Origin: Flavobacterium sp. WV_118_3
GTDB taxonomy: Bacteria; Bacteroidota; Bacteroidia; Flavobacteriales; Flavobacteriaceae
Assembly: GCF_039778605.1 (NCBI RefSeq)
Contig: NZ_CP156060.1
Coordinates: 1,860,001-1,924,000 of the forward strand
DNA length: 64,000 nt
Reading direction: 5' to 3'
Below are positions 44,162 through 53,826 of this stretch, piece by piece (the stretch's first letter is position 1; each line of letters opens with the position of its first letter). A program made the position numbers and the translations under genes. The notes under the pieces were generated by a model, which was not told the origin of the DNA, searched no databases, and was given only the letters and a program-made list of their open reading frames with translations.

Positions 44162-44821
44162 ATGAAATACTTTAAAATATATCAAGAAACCGACTCAAAG
44201 GTAATTGGTAAATATCCACAGGTAAAAGAACTGAAAATTGATTTTCACCAAGCAAGAGCTTCACAATGGGGTATCATCAGTCAATGGAAAACGGAAGATG
44301 ATATTCCTGATCTGAATAATTTTGTACTGCACCATAATTCGAGGCTATCAGACTGCGTATCCAATAATTTTGTTATTACCTCTTCAGGTTTATTTATCAG
44401 TGAAAAATGCTATCAGGTTTTTGAATCGTTTAAAGTAAACGGCAATTTTTATCCTATGACTATTTTTAGACGAGGAACCCCGCATCAATACCGTTTTCTG
44501 TGTTATGAAATAGAAGAGACAAGCAGTATAGATTGGGAGCATTCGGATTTTATAGCGTTTAATAGCATTGAAGAAGAATATGGAAATACAATTAAAGTAA
44601 TAAATTTTGAAGATTTTAAGATTCAAAACAGAAAGTTATTTGAAGCAAAAGAAGATTGGGGTTTAACCCCTAAATCGCTAAAGTTCACAGAATACTTCGA
44701 TATCACACCCGCTTTTGGAATCGGTTTGATTTGCAACGAAAACGTCAAAAATGCCATAGAAGAAAACAAGCTTACAGGTTTTGTTTTTGGATCTATTGAT
44801 GTCGACATTGTTTTTGATTAA
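44162..44821 (+). CDS. Imm11-like (DUF1629-type) protein
   Basis: 219 residues. FVITSSGLFISEKCYQVFESF, FYPMTIFRRGTPHQYRFLCYEIEE and IGLICNENVKNAIEENKLTGFVF form the spacing of the Imm11/DUF1629 family: a 'YP..i.rrG' strand, an 'iDF/WEHS.F' helix and a late 'l.cNE.v...i...kltG' motif. Family members are immunity proteins next to polymorphic toxins. The best direct support that this row is an immunity array. Confidence 0.6.
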   Translation: MKYFKIYQETDSKVIGKYPQVKELKIDFHQARASQWGIISQWKTEDDIPDLNNFVLHHNSRLSDCVSNNFVITSSGLFISEKCYQVFESFKVNGNFYPMTIFRRGTPHQYRFLCYEIEETSSIDWEHSDFIAFNSIEEEYGNTIKVINFEDFKIQNRKLFEAKEDWGLTPKSLKFTEYFDITPAFGIGLICNENVKNAIEENKLTGFVFGSIDVDIVFD

Positions 44822-44866
44822 AGAAAATCATCCGCCACGAAAGCAGATTCTAACACCAACCAACAA

Positions 44867-45586
44867 ATGAAAAAAAAAGTCCTCTTACTTTTACTCCTTC
44901 CCCTATTTCTTTCCTGCAACGGACAAGAAAGCAAAACCACCGAAGCGGTCTATACCCAGAAACTGGAATATGGATTGAAAGGCCCGGTAAAAGAAGTGAT
45001 CACGTATATTCATACCGTTGACAATGGAAAAATACCGGCTAATACGGCGAAACCCATCGGAACAACGACGATAACGTTCGATAATATGGGTAATATTATG
45101 ACAATAACTAAGATATGGGATTTTGAACGTATCGGTAAATCGGTGTTTTCGAGTATTTTTTCCGGTACAGGAAAAGACTTATCGTTTAAAGAAACAGTCG
45201 ATCTTTACGATGGCGAACATACCGAAAATAGTTATAAATACATTTGGTTAGACGATTACAGTTACAATATTCGTTCGGAAAAAGACAGCTCTTATGCCAA
45301 CATTATTTCCTTAGATAAAAAATACCGCTTAGTCAAAAGTGTTTTCAAAAGGGATGCTGTTATCGAATCTGAGGAAGAAATTGAAACGGTTTACAAAGAC
45401 GATAAAATACAGGAAATTATAAATAAAGAGATGGAAAACACCGATGGAAAAAAGAGCGTGTCGTATCGCATTCAAGTCGCCCAAAAATATGACAACCAAG
45501 GCAATCCAACCGTCCTTTATGGCTATGACGACCTGACCAAACAAACAGTAAAACATGTGTTGTACAAAGAATATACCTACTACTAA
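44867..45586 (+). CDS. Lipoprotein with RHS-like strand repeats
   Basis: 239 residues; signal with LFLSCNGQE lipobox (Cys17). Body rich in short beta hairpins such as VITYIHTVDNGK, ITFDNMGNIMTITKI and YDNQGNPTVLYGYDD, which look like YD/RHS-type repeats found in Bacteroidota surface proteins. Function unknown. Followed after 2 bp by the next gene, so the two are one unit. Confidence 0.7.
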   Translation: MKKKVLLLLLLPLFLSCNGQESKTTEAVYTQKLEYGLKGPVKEVITYIHTVDNGKIPANTAKPIGTTTITFDNMGNIMTITKIWDFERIGKSVFSSIFSGTGKDLSFKETVDLYDGEHTENSYKYIWLDDYSYNIRSEKDSSYANIISLDKKYRLVKSVFKRDAVIESEEEIETVYKDDKIQEIINKEMENTDGKKSVSYRIQVAQKYDNQGNPTVLYGYDDLTKQTVKHVLYKEYTYY

Positions 45587-45588
45587 GA

Positions 45589-46209
45589 ATGACCGAAAAC
45601 GAACTACAAAAAATCGTAAAAGCAAAAATAGCACAAGGCGACTGTCTTAATACGTCCGTACAGCAGATTTTATTGGACTATAAACAATCCGGCGGACAAC
45701 AGGAAACGGCCCGGAAACTTATCGAACAAGTGGCGGTAGACCTTTCAGATGATGAAACGTTACGAGACAGAGCCTACGATATACTGGACATCATTACGGG
45801 TTGGTGTAAGCCCGAAATAAAAGTTTGGGACAAACAAAAACCAGTCCAACTAACCGATGGACTTCAATTGGAGGATGACGAAACAGGAGTCGTATTTAAT
45901 CATTTTTCATTCTGTGAAATGCTAAAACACATCATGGTCAATTATGGAAAGGTTGACTACGATGTAGCAACCGAAAAGCTAAATGATTCCTATCTGATAA
46001 AAGAGCCCCGGACAATTAAGGACGTGGAATATATCACACATGAACTGGAATTTCATTGGGCAATGCTACTCGTTCACGGAGAGATGTATTGGACAAAAGG
46101 AATACCCAGTGACGTTAATGGGTTTATCGATGAATATTTAGCCTGGAAAACGGAAATAAAACAAAAATACAACCTGAAAAATTCATACGAGTATTACGAC
46201 ATACAATAA
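45589..46209 (+). CDS. Two-part cytoplasmic protein, immunity array
   Basis: 206 residues. An N-terminal helical block (about 1-65: LQKIVKAKIAQGDCLNTSV, DRAYDILDIITGWC) and a C-terminal block (about 85-200: VFNHFSFCEMLKHIMVNYGKV, THELEFHWAMLLVHGEMYWTKGIP). Both read like helical modules that recur in Flavobacterium array genes, but no named domain fits. No export signal. Confidence 0.6.
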   Translation: MTENELQKIVKAKIAQGDCLNTSVQQILLDYKQSGGQQETARKLIEQVAVDLSDDETLRDRAYDILDIITGWCKPEIKVWDKQKPVQLTDGLQLEDDETGVVFNHFSFCEMLKHIMVNYGKVDYDVATEKLNDSYLIKEPRTIKDVEYITHELEFHWAMLLVHGEMYWTKGIPSDVNGFIDEYLAWKTEIKQKYNLKNSYEYYDIQ

Positions 46210-46226
46210 ACAAAAACCGCTAATAA

Positions 46227-46499
46227 ATGACCGTAAAAGACTATTGTATTGAAATTCATAAAATTCTGATGGAGGTCGGAGAATTGCATTGGGCTAAATG
46301 TTTTAGTAATTTTATTTCAGAATTAGAAGCCGCCGAAAACCATACCGTTTTTAGAAAAATCCTTTCCATATATGGCGGAATGGGTTCTTTTAACGATTTA
46401 GTATTGTATCATAACGGAACACTTTGTCAAAAAGAAAACGAGGCGCTATCCGAATTGCGAAAAGGACTTTATGATGAAATTGGAAAAGCATGGAAGTAG
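46227..46499 (+). CDS. Small protein with GGMGSFNDLVL motif
   Basis: 90 residues: two helices, then KILSIYGGMGSFNDLVLYHNG. This glycine motif is conserved in a family of short, uncharacterised proteins (DUF6966 as I recall it; uncertain), often found near toxin-immunity genes. Starts 17 bp after the previous gene. Confidence 0.6.
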   Translation: MTVKDYCIEIHKILMEVGELHWAKCFSNFISELEAAENHTVFRKILSIYGGMGSFNDLVLYHNGTLCQKENEALSELRKGLYDEIGKAWK

Positions 46500-46585
46500 C
46501 GCGGAAACATAAAAAACATCTTATATCGGCATCCGATTTTCCAACATCGGAAAGTCAAACGAAAATTTATATATTTTAATTCTAA

Positions 46586-46957
46586 ATGAGCGAAATTCTA
46601 GATTTTGACTGGAACAATCCAGCCGATTCAAAGGTAAATCTCAAAAAATGGGCTTACGATGACCATTGGCTTTTAATGGAACAAGACGAAGATTTGCTTT
46701 TTCACGACATAGCATGGACAGAAATCGTATTTCCTTTTATGTTTGACGAAAAGTGCTGTAAAAGAGCTTATATAATTGGCACCTTTTCAAACTATATAAG
46801 AATACTGTTTTTACGCAGGGAATTCGAAAAAACAGAACAAATCCAAAAAATGTTTATCGATCCTATGGCAGCCTATTATGCCAAAACCGGAGACAATTTG
46901 ATTGGAAATTGTATTGACTATTATCTTACTTGTAAACTAAAATGGAACAAGAAATAA
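46586..46957 (+). CDS. Hypothetical protein, immunity array
   Basis: 123 residues, acidic, aromatic (FDWNNPADSKVNLKKWAYDDHW; FPFMFDEKCCKRAYIIGTFSNYIRILFLRREFEK). No signal. Unknown family. Ends 46 bp before the next ORF; the intervening A/T-rich stretch has no obvious terminator. Confidence 0.55.
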   Translation: MSEILDFDWNNPADSKVNLKKWAYDDHWLLMEQDEDLLFHDIAWTEIVFPFMFDEKCCKRAYIIGTFSNYIRILFLRREFEKTEQIQKMFIDPMAAYYAKTGDNLIGNCIDYYLTCKLKWNKK

Positions 46958-47003
46958 ATTGGGATTTTGAATACATAAAATGTAGTAAGGAAATAATTGT
47001 AAA

Positions 47004-47492
47004 ATGATCGGTATAGAAAATATGGATTCAAATAAAAGTTTTAGACTATCGGCAGAAGCAAACACGCATAATGCGGCATTGCGGATTATACAATCCAAAG
47101 GCTATAAGATATTTTTATATCCGGGCGAAAGTGATACTTTTTATGGCAATTATTGGGCGATACAAGAAAACCGGGATTTTATTGCCGAAGATCCGCTACA
47201 ATTATTGGGAATCATTACGATTTGGGAAACCAATGGCAATAACTGGAACGGAACAGACCGTCGGAATTTACGGGATGTAATCGCAAGCCGGGCTTTTCCC
47301 AATAGTGTTTCGGATATCGAAAAACTAAGCGACGAAGATTTTGAAATACAGGTTAAGGACTATAGGCTGTTTTTCAATCGGATCTTCCCAAAAGAAATAC
47401 TCCCCGAAAATCCAACCAGACAAGAATTCTTTGACGTGATCAGTAATTTCTATAAATGGGATTTGGAGGATTTTTACGAGTGGGAAAAGTAG
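47004..47492 (+). CDS. Hypothetical protein, immunity array
   Basis: 162 residues (an internal ATG at 47022 is possible). Central part FYGNYWAIQENRDFIAEDPLQLLGIITIWETNGNNW, C-terminal helices rich in Phe and Trp (YKWDLEDFYEWEK). Acidic pI, typical of immunity proteins that mask basic nuclease toxins, but no family is recognised. Confidence 0.55.
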   Translation: MIGIENMDSNKSFRLSAEANTHNAALRIIQSKGYKIFLYPGESDTFYGNYWAIQENRDFIAEDPLQLLGIITIWETNGNNWNGTDRRNLRDVIASRAFPNSVSDIEKLSDEDFEIQVKDYRLFFNRIFPKEILPENPTRQEFFDVISNFYKWDLEDFYEWEK

Positions 47493-47520
47493 TTAAACCC
47501 AAAATCTTCTCGCTTAATTA

Positions 47521-47650
47521 TTGATTATAAAGCTAACACATTAGGTTTTCACAAAGAAACAGTATATTCGTCAGAGATAACTTCGTTTGTTTTTCTACAA
47601 AATAAAAGGAGTAAAATTTCGTAAAAAACAATACTAGTAGCAATTATAAT
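47521..47650 (+). repeat. Dispersed upstream element, copy D (diverged)
   Basis: Keeps the last part of the element: TTTTTCTACAAAATAAAAGGAG, then TTTCGTAAAAAACAAT and ACTAGTAGCAATTAT, which parallels AATGTTAGTGGCAATAT in copy B. It ends 16 bases before the ATG at 47667. The left half is not well preserved. Confidence 0.5.
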
Positions 47651-47666
47651 TCAACTATCTTCAAAA

Positions 47667-48218
47667 ATGAGAATAAAGATACTTTTGTTATTTTTAGTCA
47701 CGAGCTGTTTTTCGTCAGCGCAAAATAATATGAATTCGAGTACACGAAAATTCATTGAAAACGCTATTGTAAATCGAATAGTAAAAGATTGGAATGTTGC
47801 CGCAAATATTAAATCTGGTACGGGCGAAAAAGTGTCATTTTTTCCGATTGAAATCACAGATTTGAAAACAGGCCAGATCGTAAAGGCTCTTCAAGTGGAT
47901 ATGTCTGTAGATTGTCTAGGCCACACATTTTCTACATCATCGTGGGTTGATCTTGACGAAATATCGGAGTTTATGATCTATCTTGAAAATTATGTAATAC
48001 CTAAATCTTCGAAAAAGGCAGAAAAAAACAAGTCGATCACTTATGTTTTTAAATCTAAAGAAATTACTGTACGTTTTATGATCGGGGATTTTACCAATAG
48101 ACTTTCTATTTATCCTAAAGATGAAAAAGGCGTTGATGGGCAATGTTATTTCTGGACGGAAACTCAAATTGATAAATCACAAGAACTATTAACTGTTTTA
48201 CAAACTTTAAAACAATAA
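47667..48218 (+). CDS. Secreted hypothetical protein behind element D
   Basis: 183 residues with a signal peptide (RIKILLLFLVTSCFSSAQ; the Cys could also form a lipobox). Body mixed alpha/beta; SVDCLGHTFSTSSWVDLDEISEFMIYLENY and KEITVRFMIGDFTNRLSIYPKDE are its most structured segments. Lower G+C than the flanking genes. No family recognised. Confidence 0.6.
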   Translation: MRIKILLLFLVTSCFSSAQNNMNSSTRKFIENAIVNRIVKDWNVAANIKSGTGEKVSFFPIEITDLKTGQIVKALQVDMSVDCLGHTFSTSSWVDLDEISEFMIYLENYVIPKSSKKAEKNKSITYVFKSKEITVRFMIGDFTNRLSIYPKDEKGVDGQCYFWTETQIDKSQELLTVLQTLKQ

Positions 48219-48295
48219 CATTCATTTTCCTAGCAATATTCCGCTAACTTAAAATTTCCGTTCGCGAAAAACCTTTTTTACGGCAATTACAAACC

Positions 48296-48808
48296 ATGGC
48301 AAACAAACAACTATTTCATATTATTTGGACCGTTTTTAATGAATATCCCGTATGGGACAAAAGGGGTAATTGGCAAAAACTGTCTGCCACCTATGCCGAA
48401 TTAGAAAAGCATCATATCAGCTATCATTTCTACAAAGCATTACATCCGGAATATACCAATAAGCATCCGCAGCAAGAACGGGCTTTACTCAGTGAAAAAG
48501 CAATGGCCCAATTAAAATCCGACATTGAGAATCTTTGCCAAGACAACAAAGACCGTATTATCGATGGTTTGAAAATCAAAATGCTTACAATTGATCCCTC
48601 AAAAGTCGAAATGCTCGTATTTTCGGATCTCGAGGTACTCACTCAAAAAATTGGCCGATTAAAAAGTCGAACCGCAACACTTCTTAGTTTTGAATATCCG
48701 GAAACCTATGTCGGCAAAGGAACCTGGGGCAAAGGCTTTTGGTATTCCAACATTTTAAATAAAGAAGATTTAGCGATAGCCATTATAAAAGACTACCGCC
48801 TAAAATAA
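48296..48808 (+). CDS. Hypothetical cytoplasmic protein
   Basis: 170 residues. MANKQLFHIIWTVFNEYPVWDKRGNWQKLSATYAELEKHHI and a C-terminal domain FSDLEVLTQKIGRLKSRTATLLSFEYPETYVGKGTWGKGFWYSN. Host-like codon use. The start lies behind TTTTTTTACGGCAATTAC (48274 onward), reminiscent of the dispersed element's end. It overlaps the converging WG-repeat gene by 9 bp at their stops. Confidence 0.6.
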   Translation: MANKQLFHIIWTVFNEYPVWDKRGNWQKLSATYAELEKHHISYHFYKALHPEYTNKHPQQERALLSEKAMAQLKSDIENLCQDNKDRIIDGLKIKMLTIDPSKVEMLVFSDLEVLTQKIGRLKSRTATLLSFEYPETYVGKGTWGKGFWYSNILNKEDLAIAIIKDYRLK

Positions 48809-49927
48809 CCGTTTTCCTTTTTTATCGATATAAAACCAGATTCCGTTTTGTTTTACCAGGGCTGTTCCGTCTTTAAAGCCGTCTACACTCTGGTACTCTT
48901 CCGGAAACAGTATGTTTTGTTTCGCGTCTATAAAGTAGCCTTTTCCGTCTTTTACCACGGCAAAATTCCCTTCGCCCGAATACATCTCATCATAGATAAA
49001 TGGAATGACCGTTTCGCCTTTTTTATTAATGCAACCGTATTTTCCGGATATTCGAATGATGGCCATACCGTTATAAAAACTATAGACATTCGAGTATTTT
49101 GCCGGAATAACCAGCGTTCCTTCTGTGTTCACAAATCCATATTTGTCATTTAGAGTCACTGCCGCCATACCATCGCTAAAATGAGCGAAACCTTCATAAA
49201 GCAAAGGCACGACCACCTCGCCTTTTTTGTTGATAAAACCGGATTTTCCATTGTACGCTACACTTGCCAGACCATTCAGGAAAAAAGCGGGACTATCGTA
49301 TTTTGGTGGAATGACTATTTTTCCCTGCTTATTGATAAAGCCCCACCCTGATTTTCCGCGGATTTTTACAGCGGCCAGTCCTTCGTGAAAAGAACCGAGG
49401 TCTACGAAATCTTCCCGAACCGGTTTTCGATTGTTCAGGGTATCGATGATATACCATTTGCCGTTTTCTTTAACGGTGGTGATTGCTCCATAAAAATGAG
49501 CTGCTTGTTCATAAATAACAGGAATGATTTCTTTTCCGTTTTTGTCGATAAAGCCCCATTTGTGATCTAATTTCACGATTGCTCTATCGCTTTCTTCAAA
49601 ACTTCCAATAAAATCATATTTCAAAGGTACTACCTCTCGGCCTGTAGTGTCTACAAGTCCGTGTTTTTCGCCCAATTCAACAACGGCCAATCCTTTATGG
49701 AATGTGTACACAAAGCTATATTTACAGGGTACCACATTGCGTCCTTTTTTATCTATAAATCCGTATTTTTTATTGATTCCCACTGTCGCATATCCCTTTT
49801 CATACGGATAGAATCCACTATAGGCTGCCAGCGGATCATCGGTTTTGTATTCCTGAGAATGGCATTGTACAATGCTAAAAAGCGGTATAATAGCAAGTAA
49901 TACTTTTATTTTATGGATCGTATTCAT
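48800..49927 (-). CDS. WG-repeat lipoprotein
   Basis: 375 residues. The signal reads LLAIIPLFSIVQCHSQE, consistent with a lipoprotein (Cys23). The rest is about ten to twelve WG repeats of some 25 residues, pattern 'G.a.V..n.kyGfIdk.Gk.viP.kYd', from residue about 45 to the end. WG repeats are surface-exposed binding or scaffold modules. The only minus-strand gene in the array, so it does not belong to the main transcription unit. Confidence 0.85.
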   Translation of the reverse strand: MNTIHKIKVLLAIIPLFSIVQCHSQEYKTDDPLAAYSGFYPYEKGYATVGINKKYGFIDKKGRNVVPCKYSFVYTFHKGLAVVELGEKHGLVDTTGREVVPLKYDFIGSFEESDRAIVKLDHKWGFIDKNGKEIIPVIYEQAAHFYGAITTVKENGKWYIIDTLNNRKPVREDFVDLGSFHEGLAAVKIRGKSGWGFINKQGKIVIPPKYDSPAFFLNGLASVAYNGKSGFINKKGEVVVPLLYEGFAHFSDGMAAVTLNDKYGFVNTEGTLVIPAKYSNVYSFYNGMAIIRISGKYGCINKKGETVIPFIYDEMYSGEGNFAVVKDGKGYFIDAKQNILFPEEYQSVDGFKDGTALVKQNGIWFYIDKKGKRLF

Positions 49928-50262
49928 AAGTGATTTGTTCCAATTGTTTTTTTGTTATTCTTGATTCGGAAACGGAACGTTCCCAGCTGTAATCCGCAGC
50001 TATTATTTTAGCATAGGGAGTCAGTCGTATTGGTTTTGCTTTTCTGACGAAAATTCAATTTAAAATACTAACAATACCGTTTTTATTCCTTTTTAAATAA
50101 TCAAAAACACGGTTAATTGGGGCGAAAGATAACTGTTTTTTAAGAAAAAATGTATAAAAAACCGTTTACTAAAATTAAAATTTCACACACCTAAGAAAAT
50201 AATTACTATTTTCGTCTGTGATCCGCTTAGTCTTAGTGCTAACAAACAGTATTTACAATCTT
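49928..50262. other. Spacer with promoter for the next plus-strand genes
   Basis: Contains a palindrome GGAACGTTCC (about 49975) and an AGCTG…CAGCT stem, function unknown. TATTTTCG at 50207-50214 is a -7-like box 48 bases before the ATG at 50263. AAAAACACGG near 50104 recalls the dispersed element. No gene seen. Confidence 0.45.
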
Positions 50263-50865
50263 ATGGAAACCACATTTGATATTGACGAACAAAAACTTTT
50301 ACATTTTCTGGCCTCCACAAAAGTGAACGACGCCTGTGGTGGTCATACCGATTTTTGGGAATGGCATAACGAAACGGAAGCCTTAAAAACGAACCTGACT
50401 AAGATTGGACAAATTGCTGTTCCGCCTGGCGAAAAACAATGGGAGGCTCCCTATTGGGGACAAGATGCGAAAATCCGGTTCGACTGCTATCCGTATTACG
50501 GTTGTGACCTTTATCAATGCCAAAAATGCCATACGGTTTTTTTCTATTACGTAGAATTAGGCGGCCATGGTCCACAAAAAAGATACCGGGTGGTTCGAAA
50601 AGCGTTAATTGATCTGGAGAGCCTTACCCCTACGCATCGCATTATAATTGATTACAAAGGCATGGATTATATTATGTATAAAAATCCCGACTTAACCTAT
50701 GGCCTTTTAATTAGTAAAACTATAGGTGTTGGAATCGATGTGTACCACCAACTGTCAAAAGAAGAGCAGGAACGCTATTTAACAGACGGGATAGAAAGCC
50801 TAAACGACAGATTAAAAGATATGGATACAAATTATACGAATTATAAGGTAACGTCATGGCGTTAA
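50263..50865 (+). CDS. Hypothetical protein with Cys-pair motif
   Basis: 200 residues from the ATG at 50263; an upstream frame start (50218) would lie at the predicted transcription start. Contains YGCDLYQCQKCHTVFFYYVELGG, a zinc-ribbon-like CxxC centred at residue about 85, and YKGMDYIMYKNPDLTYGLLIS. No signal. Unknown family; the start of the second block of plus-strand array genes. Confidence 0.6.
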   Translation: METTFDIDEQKLLHFLASTKVNDACGGHTDFWEWHNETEALKTNLTKIGQIAVPPGEKQWEAPYWGQDAKIRFDCYPYYGCDLYQCQKCHTVFFYYVELGGHGPQKRYRVVRKALIDLESLTPTHRIIIDYKGMDYIMYKNPDLTYGLLISKTIGVGIDVYHQLSKEEQERYLTDGIESLNDRLKDMDTNYTNYKVTSWR

Positions 50866-50965
50866 AAACGACTGTGGAATCCACTATAACGACAACCAAC
50901 CTAAAACAAAACATTGAAATAAAATAATTTACAAAAATTAAAACCCAAAAACAACTACATAAATT

Positions 50966-51775
50966 ATGCAAAAATTAATTCTTATTTTTTTTGTTCTTAC
51001 TATAAATGTAGCCTTTTCACAAAGCTATTTTGAAGGCAAAACATTGTATTGTAAATCCGAAAATCCAAAAGCTATACAATTATTTAATACAGGAATTGAA
51101 ACGCTATACTTAAATAAAACATTAGATAAAAAGTATTTAAAAATGACCTCAGAGGCTTTTTTTGGCGCTTATAAAATGGATTCCACTTTTTGTGATGCCT
51201 TATTTTTTACGGGTTATACACTACGCTTACTGAATGATGAAAATGCATTAGCTTGTTATTATTTAGCCGATAGTTTAGCGAACAACAGATCCCTTGAATT
51301 TAAAATTAATTTAGCTGGAGAAGCTTTAAGATATGGTAACGAGATTTCAACCAAAATTGCAAGGAGAAAATATAATGAAATTATTAAATACTTTCCTGAA
51401 AGCCCGGAAGGATACTTCGGATTCGCAATAACGTCCCCTATATATGGCGATGTGGAAAAAGGCTTGGAAAATATAGACCTTGCAATCGAAAAATATAATC
51501 AAAAAAATATTCCGTTAAAAGATGATGTAGTATTCATAAAAGGAATCTTACTCGCACTAAATAAAAGGTATGAGGAAGGGCTTGAAAATTTAGAAAAAAG
51601 TTATTCTTCCTATAAAAAAGAAGATAACTTTAAAATTCATTATGCATTGTGTTTATTAAAAGTTTCCGAACGCAAAAATGACGCAAAAATGAAACAGAAA
51701 GCAGTAAAAATGTATGATAAAATTGACAATAAAGCTGAAATCCCTAAAGAAGTGGCCGAATTATTAAAATTTTAG
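50966..51775 (+). CDS. Secreted TPR-like protein
   Basis: 269 residues with signal peptide (MQKLILIFFVLTINVAFSQS). The body is alpha-helical in repeating pairs, e.g. TSEAFFGAYKMDSTFCDALFFTGYTLRLLND, YNEIIKYFPESPEGYFGFAI, GILLALNKRYEEGLENLEKSY: degenerate tetratricopeptide repeats. Low G+C. Probably a periplasmic scaffold or immunity protein. Confidence 0.7.
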   Translation: MQKLILIFFVLTINVAFSQSYFEGKTLYCKSENPKAIQLFNTGIETLYLNKTLDKKYLKMTSEAFFGAYKMDSTFCDALFFTGYTLRLLNDENALACYYLADSLANNRSLEFKINLAGEALRYGNEISTKIARRKYNEIIKYFPESPEGYFGFAITSPIYGDVEKGLENIDLAIEKYNQKNIPLKDDVVFIKGILLALNKRYEEGLENLEKSYSSYKKEDNFKIHYALCLLKVSERKNDAKMKQKAVKMYDKIDNKAEIPKEVAELLKF

Positions 51776-51825
51776 ACGGCTTATAACACTCGTTTAACCA
51801 TAGTGCTGATTAGTATAAACCCATT

Positions 51826-52236
51826 ATGATCAAAATAAACATAGAATCTCTGGCAGGCGAATTGGACATCGAAATCAAACAAACTGACAAGCACTATAAC
51901 TTGCTCGTTATCATGTCGAAATCGGACTACTTTCAGGAAAATGGTAAAGTCTGGCATGCCAAAATTGACGAGGATCAAACGATACTCAAAATCGTTGGTC
52001 TGATAAAAGCCTGTCATACGAATCCATCCCTACCCAAAGGTATAACGATTAATGATGGTACTCTTAGAAAGATTAGTCTGGAAGACGCCGTTCCCATTCA
52101 TCTCCTACTAAAAGATAGCTATCATGCTCATACAAATGAATCGGAGCTGCTGAAAACTATTTTTGAATTTGTTTGTAAACAGATACAGGATCCGGTTCTG
52201 GAAAACTACATCGGTGCTTTCGATGACTCCAAATAA
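51826..52236 (+). CDS. Hypothetical protein, immunity array
   Basis: 136 residues, acidic, no signal: MIKINIESLAGELDIEIKQTDKHYNLLVIMSKSDYF then a His-rich central HLLLKDSYHAHTNE. Overall one alpha/beta domain. No family known. Confidence 0.55.
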   Translation: MIKINIESLAGELDIEIKQTDKHYNLLVIMSKSDYFQENGKVWHAKIDEDQTILKIVGLIKACHTNPSLPKGITINDGTLRKISLEDAVPIHLLLKDSYHAHTNESELLKTIFEFVCKQIQDPVLENYIGAFDDSK

Positions 52237-52290
52237 ATTGTAAGCTACAATACGTCCAAATAGATTAAAACCAAAAATTGAAACTCAAAA

Positions 52291-52869
52291 ATGTCTTATT
52301 TATATCAGGTTATCATAATAGTAGTACCTCCTTCCGAGATGAAAAGCGTTTTTGATCGTATGCATGCTGTTTTAGTCCAAAATAATTTCGAATTTGAAGA
52401 GGAACCGTTCGATTCGGTTTACCTCGCTGATATTGAAACGGATGATGGCAGCGATTATGTGTTTGAATCGAAATGGATCAATCCGGAGTCAAAACAGGAA
52501 AGAGATGCCGTCATTGAAAGACTTAGCACCCACAGAACCGGAGGAATAGTCAATTATAGAAGTATTACAGAAGAATTTGAAGAATCGGCTCCGTATGATG
52601 TTCGTGTAGAGTTTCGTTCACTCGATAATCAGACTATCGAATCGATCGCCATTGCAACAAGAAGTGCTCTATATAACGCCCATACAACGGTTTATGATGG
52701 CATTATCGCAACCACTTTAGAGACGATGGACGTTATTGGTATTGCAAATGGTTTGGATTACCCATACGAATGGAGCGAAGAAGAAGTGGCACAATTGATC
52801 AAGAAAGGAGAACTTGAAGCGACACATCCCCGATTGGGGTATCAGAACGGAAATATGAAAAGCCTATAA
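52291..52869 (+). CDS. Hypothetical protein, immunity array
   Basis: 192 residues, very acidic, no signal. MSYLYQVIIIVVPPSEMKSVFDRMHAVL and TRSALYNAHTTVYDGIIATTLETMDVIG form two alpha-beta blocks. The ratio of acidic residues fits an inhibitor protein. No family known. Followed 19 bp later by a TTG-started gene. Confidence 0.55.
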   Translation: MSYLYQVIIIVVPPSEMKSVFDRMHAVLVQNNFEFEEEPFDSVYLADIETDDGSDYVFESKWINPESKQERDAVIERLSTHRTGGIVNYRSITEEFEESAPYDVRVEFRSLDNQTIESIAIATRSALYNAHTTVYDGIIATTLETMDVIGIANGLDYPYEWSEEEVAQLIKKGELEATHPRLGYQNGNMKSL

Positions 52870-52887
52870 AACAAAAATCACGTTACA

Positions 52888-53778
52888 TTGAAACAGCCCA
52901 ATACGACCACCGCACGGATTTTCTTTCTGAAATCAAGAATAACGAATAGCGCCATTGTTTTTAGACGTGGCCCTACCGACTGGATTCAGATGAGTCTCTG
53001 GAATTTGGATAACGACACCCTGGAACCCGGACAATGGATTAACAAAAAGGTGCCGATGCGAAATTGTGATCTATCGCCTTCCGGGAACTACCTGATGTAT
53101 GCGGTCGATAATTTTGAAAACGGAAACAGCAGAACCGTCATTTGTAAGCCGCCATTCTGGACGGGGCTTACCGTTTGGGAACATGGCGATCTGCTTTTTG
53201 ATACCGGAGGTGGCGTATTCGCAGACGAAAAAACGGTGTTGTTAAATTTGAAATCCACACAGGCACTTGAACACTATCCCGTGCCGTCTCATCTCAATGT
53301 TGCTCTTTTTCAAACCCAAAAAGAATATTCACTCCCGAAAGGGCATGTGAATCTATTACACGAATACCGACAGGAAATAAACGGATGGACGGAGCAGAAT
53401 GATCCCGCTTTTCTGCAACAGGAAACAGATCTCGAAAGCCTCGCTCCTATCGTTCCGAAACTTTGGAAAAAACCGATTACCCATAGTGCGGCTTTGTATT
53501 GGATTAGCTTTTATGATTCCAAACAACGAAAAAATATCGATTGGTTCTATCTGGGAAGAAAGGAATCGAAAATCAAATTGCATGACGTTAGCTGGGCAGA
53601 TATTGACAATAACAACCGGATTATTGCGACCAAAGAAGGAAAATTATATGCTTCCAAAAGAGCGACCGACGGTTCCGTGGCGTATACGAATTTGGAAATG
53701 CTACACGATCTGAATGCCTTACAACCGGTTTCAATCCCTACGCCGCTTAATATGCAAACCTGGGACGATAACGGATAA
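52888..53778 (+). CDS. Propeller-like cytoplasmic protein
   Basis: 296 residues from a TTG start. Strand-rich repeats with CDLSPSGNYLMYAVDN, GVFADEKTVLLNL and SWADIDNNNRIIATKEGKLYAS resemble WD40/propeller blades. Similar strands appear in the C-terminal half of the next gene. Probably binds another protein. Confidence 0.6.
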   Translation: MKQPNTTTARIFFLKSRITNSAIVFRRGPTDWIQMSLWNLDNDTLEPGQWINKKVPMRNCDLSPSGNYLMYAVDNFENGNSRTVICKPPFWTGLTVWEHGDLLFDTGGGVFADEKTVLLNLKSTQALEHYPVPSHLNVALFQTQKEYSLPKGHVNLLHEYRQEINGWTEQNDPAFLQQETDLESLAPIVPKLWKKPITHSAALYWISFYDSKQRKNIDWFYLGRKESKIKLHDVSWADIDNNNRIIATKEGKLYASKRATDGSVAYTNLEMLHDLNALQPVSIPTPLNMQTWDDNG

Positions 53779-53826
53779 TACCGACCAAAAAACAATAAAG
53801 CATCTTATACGACACAACCTATACGA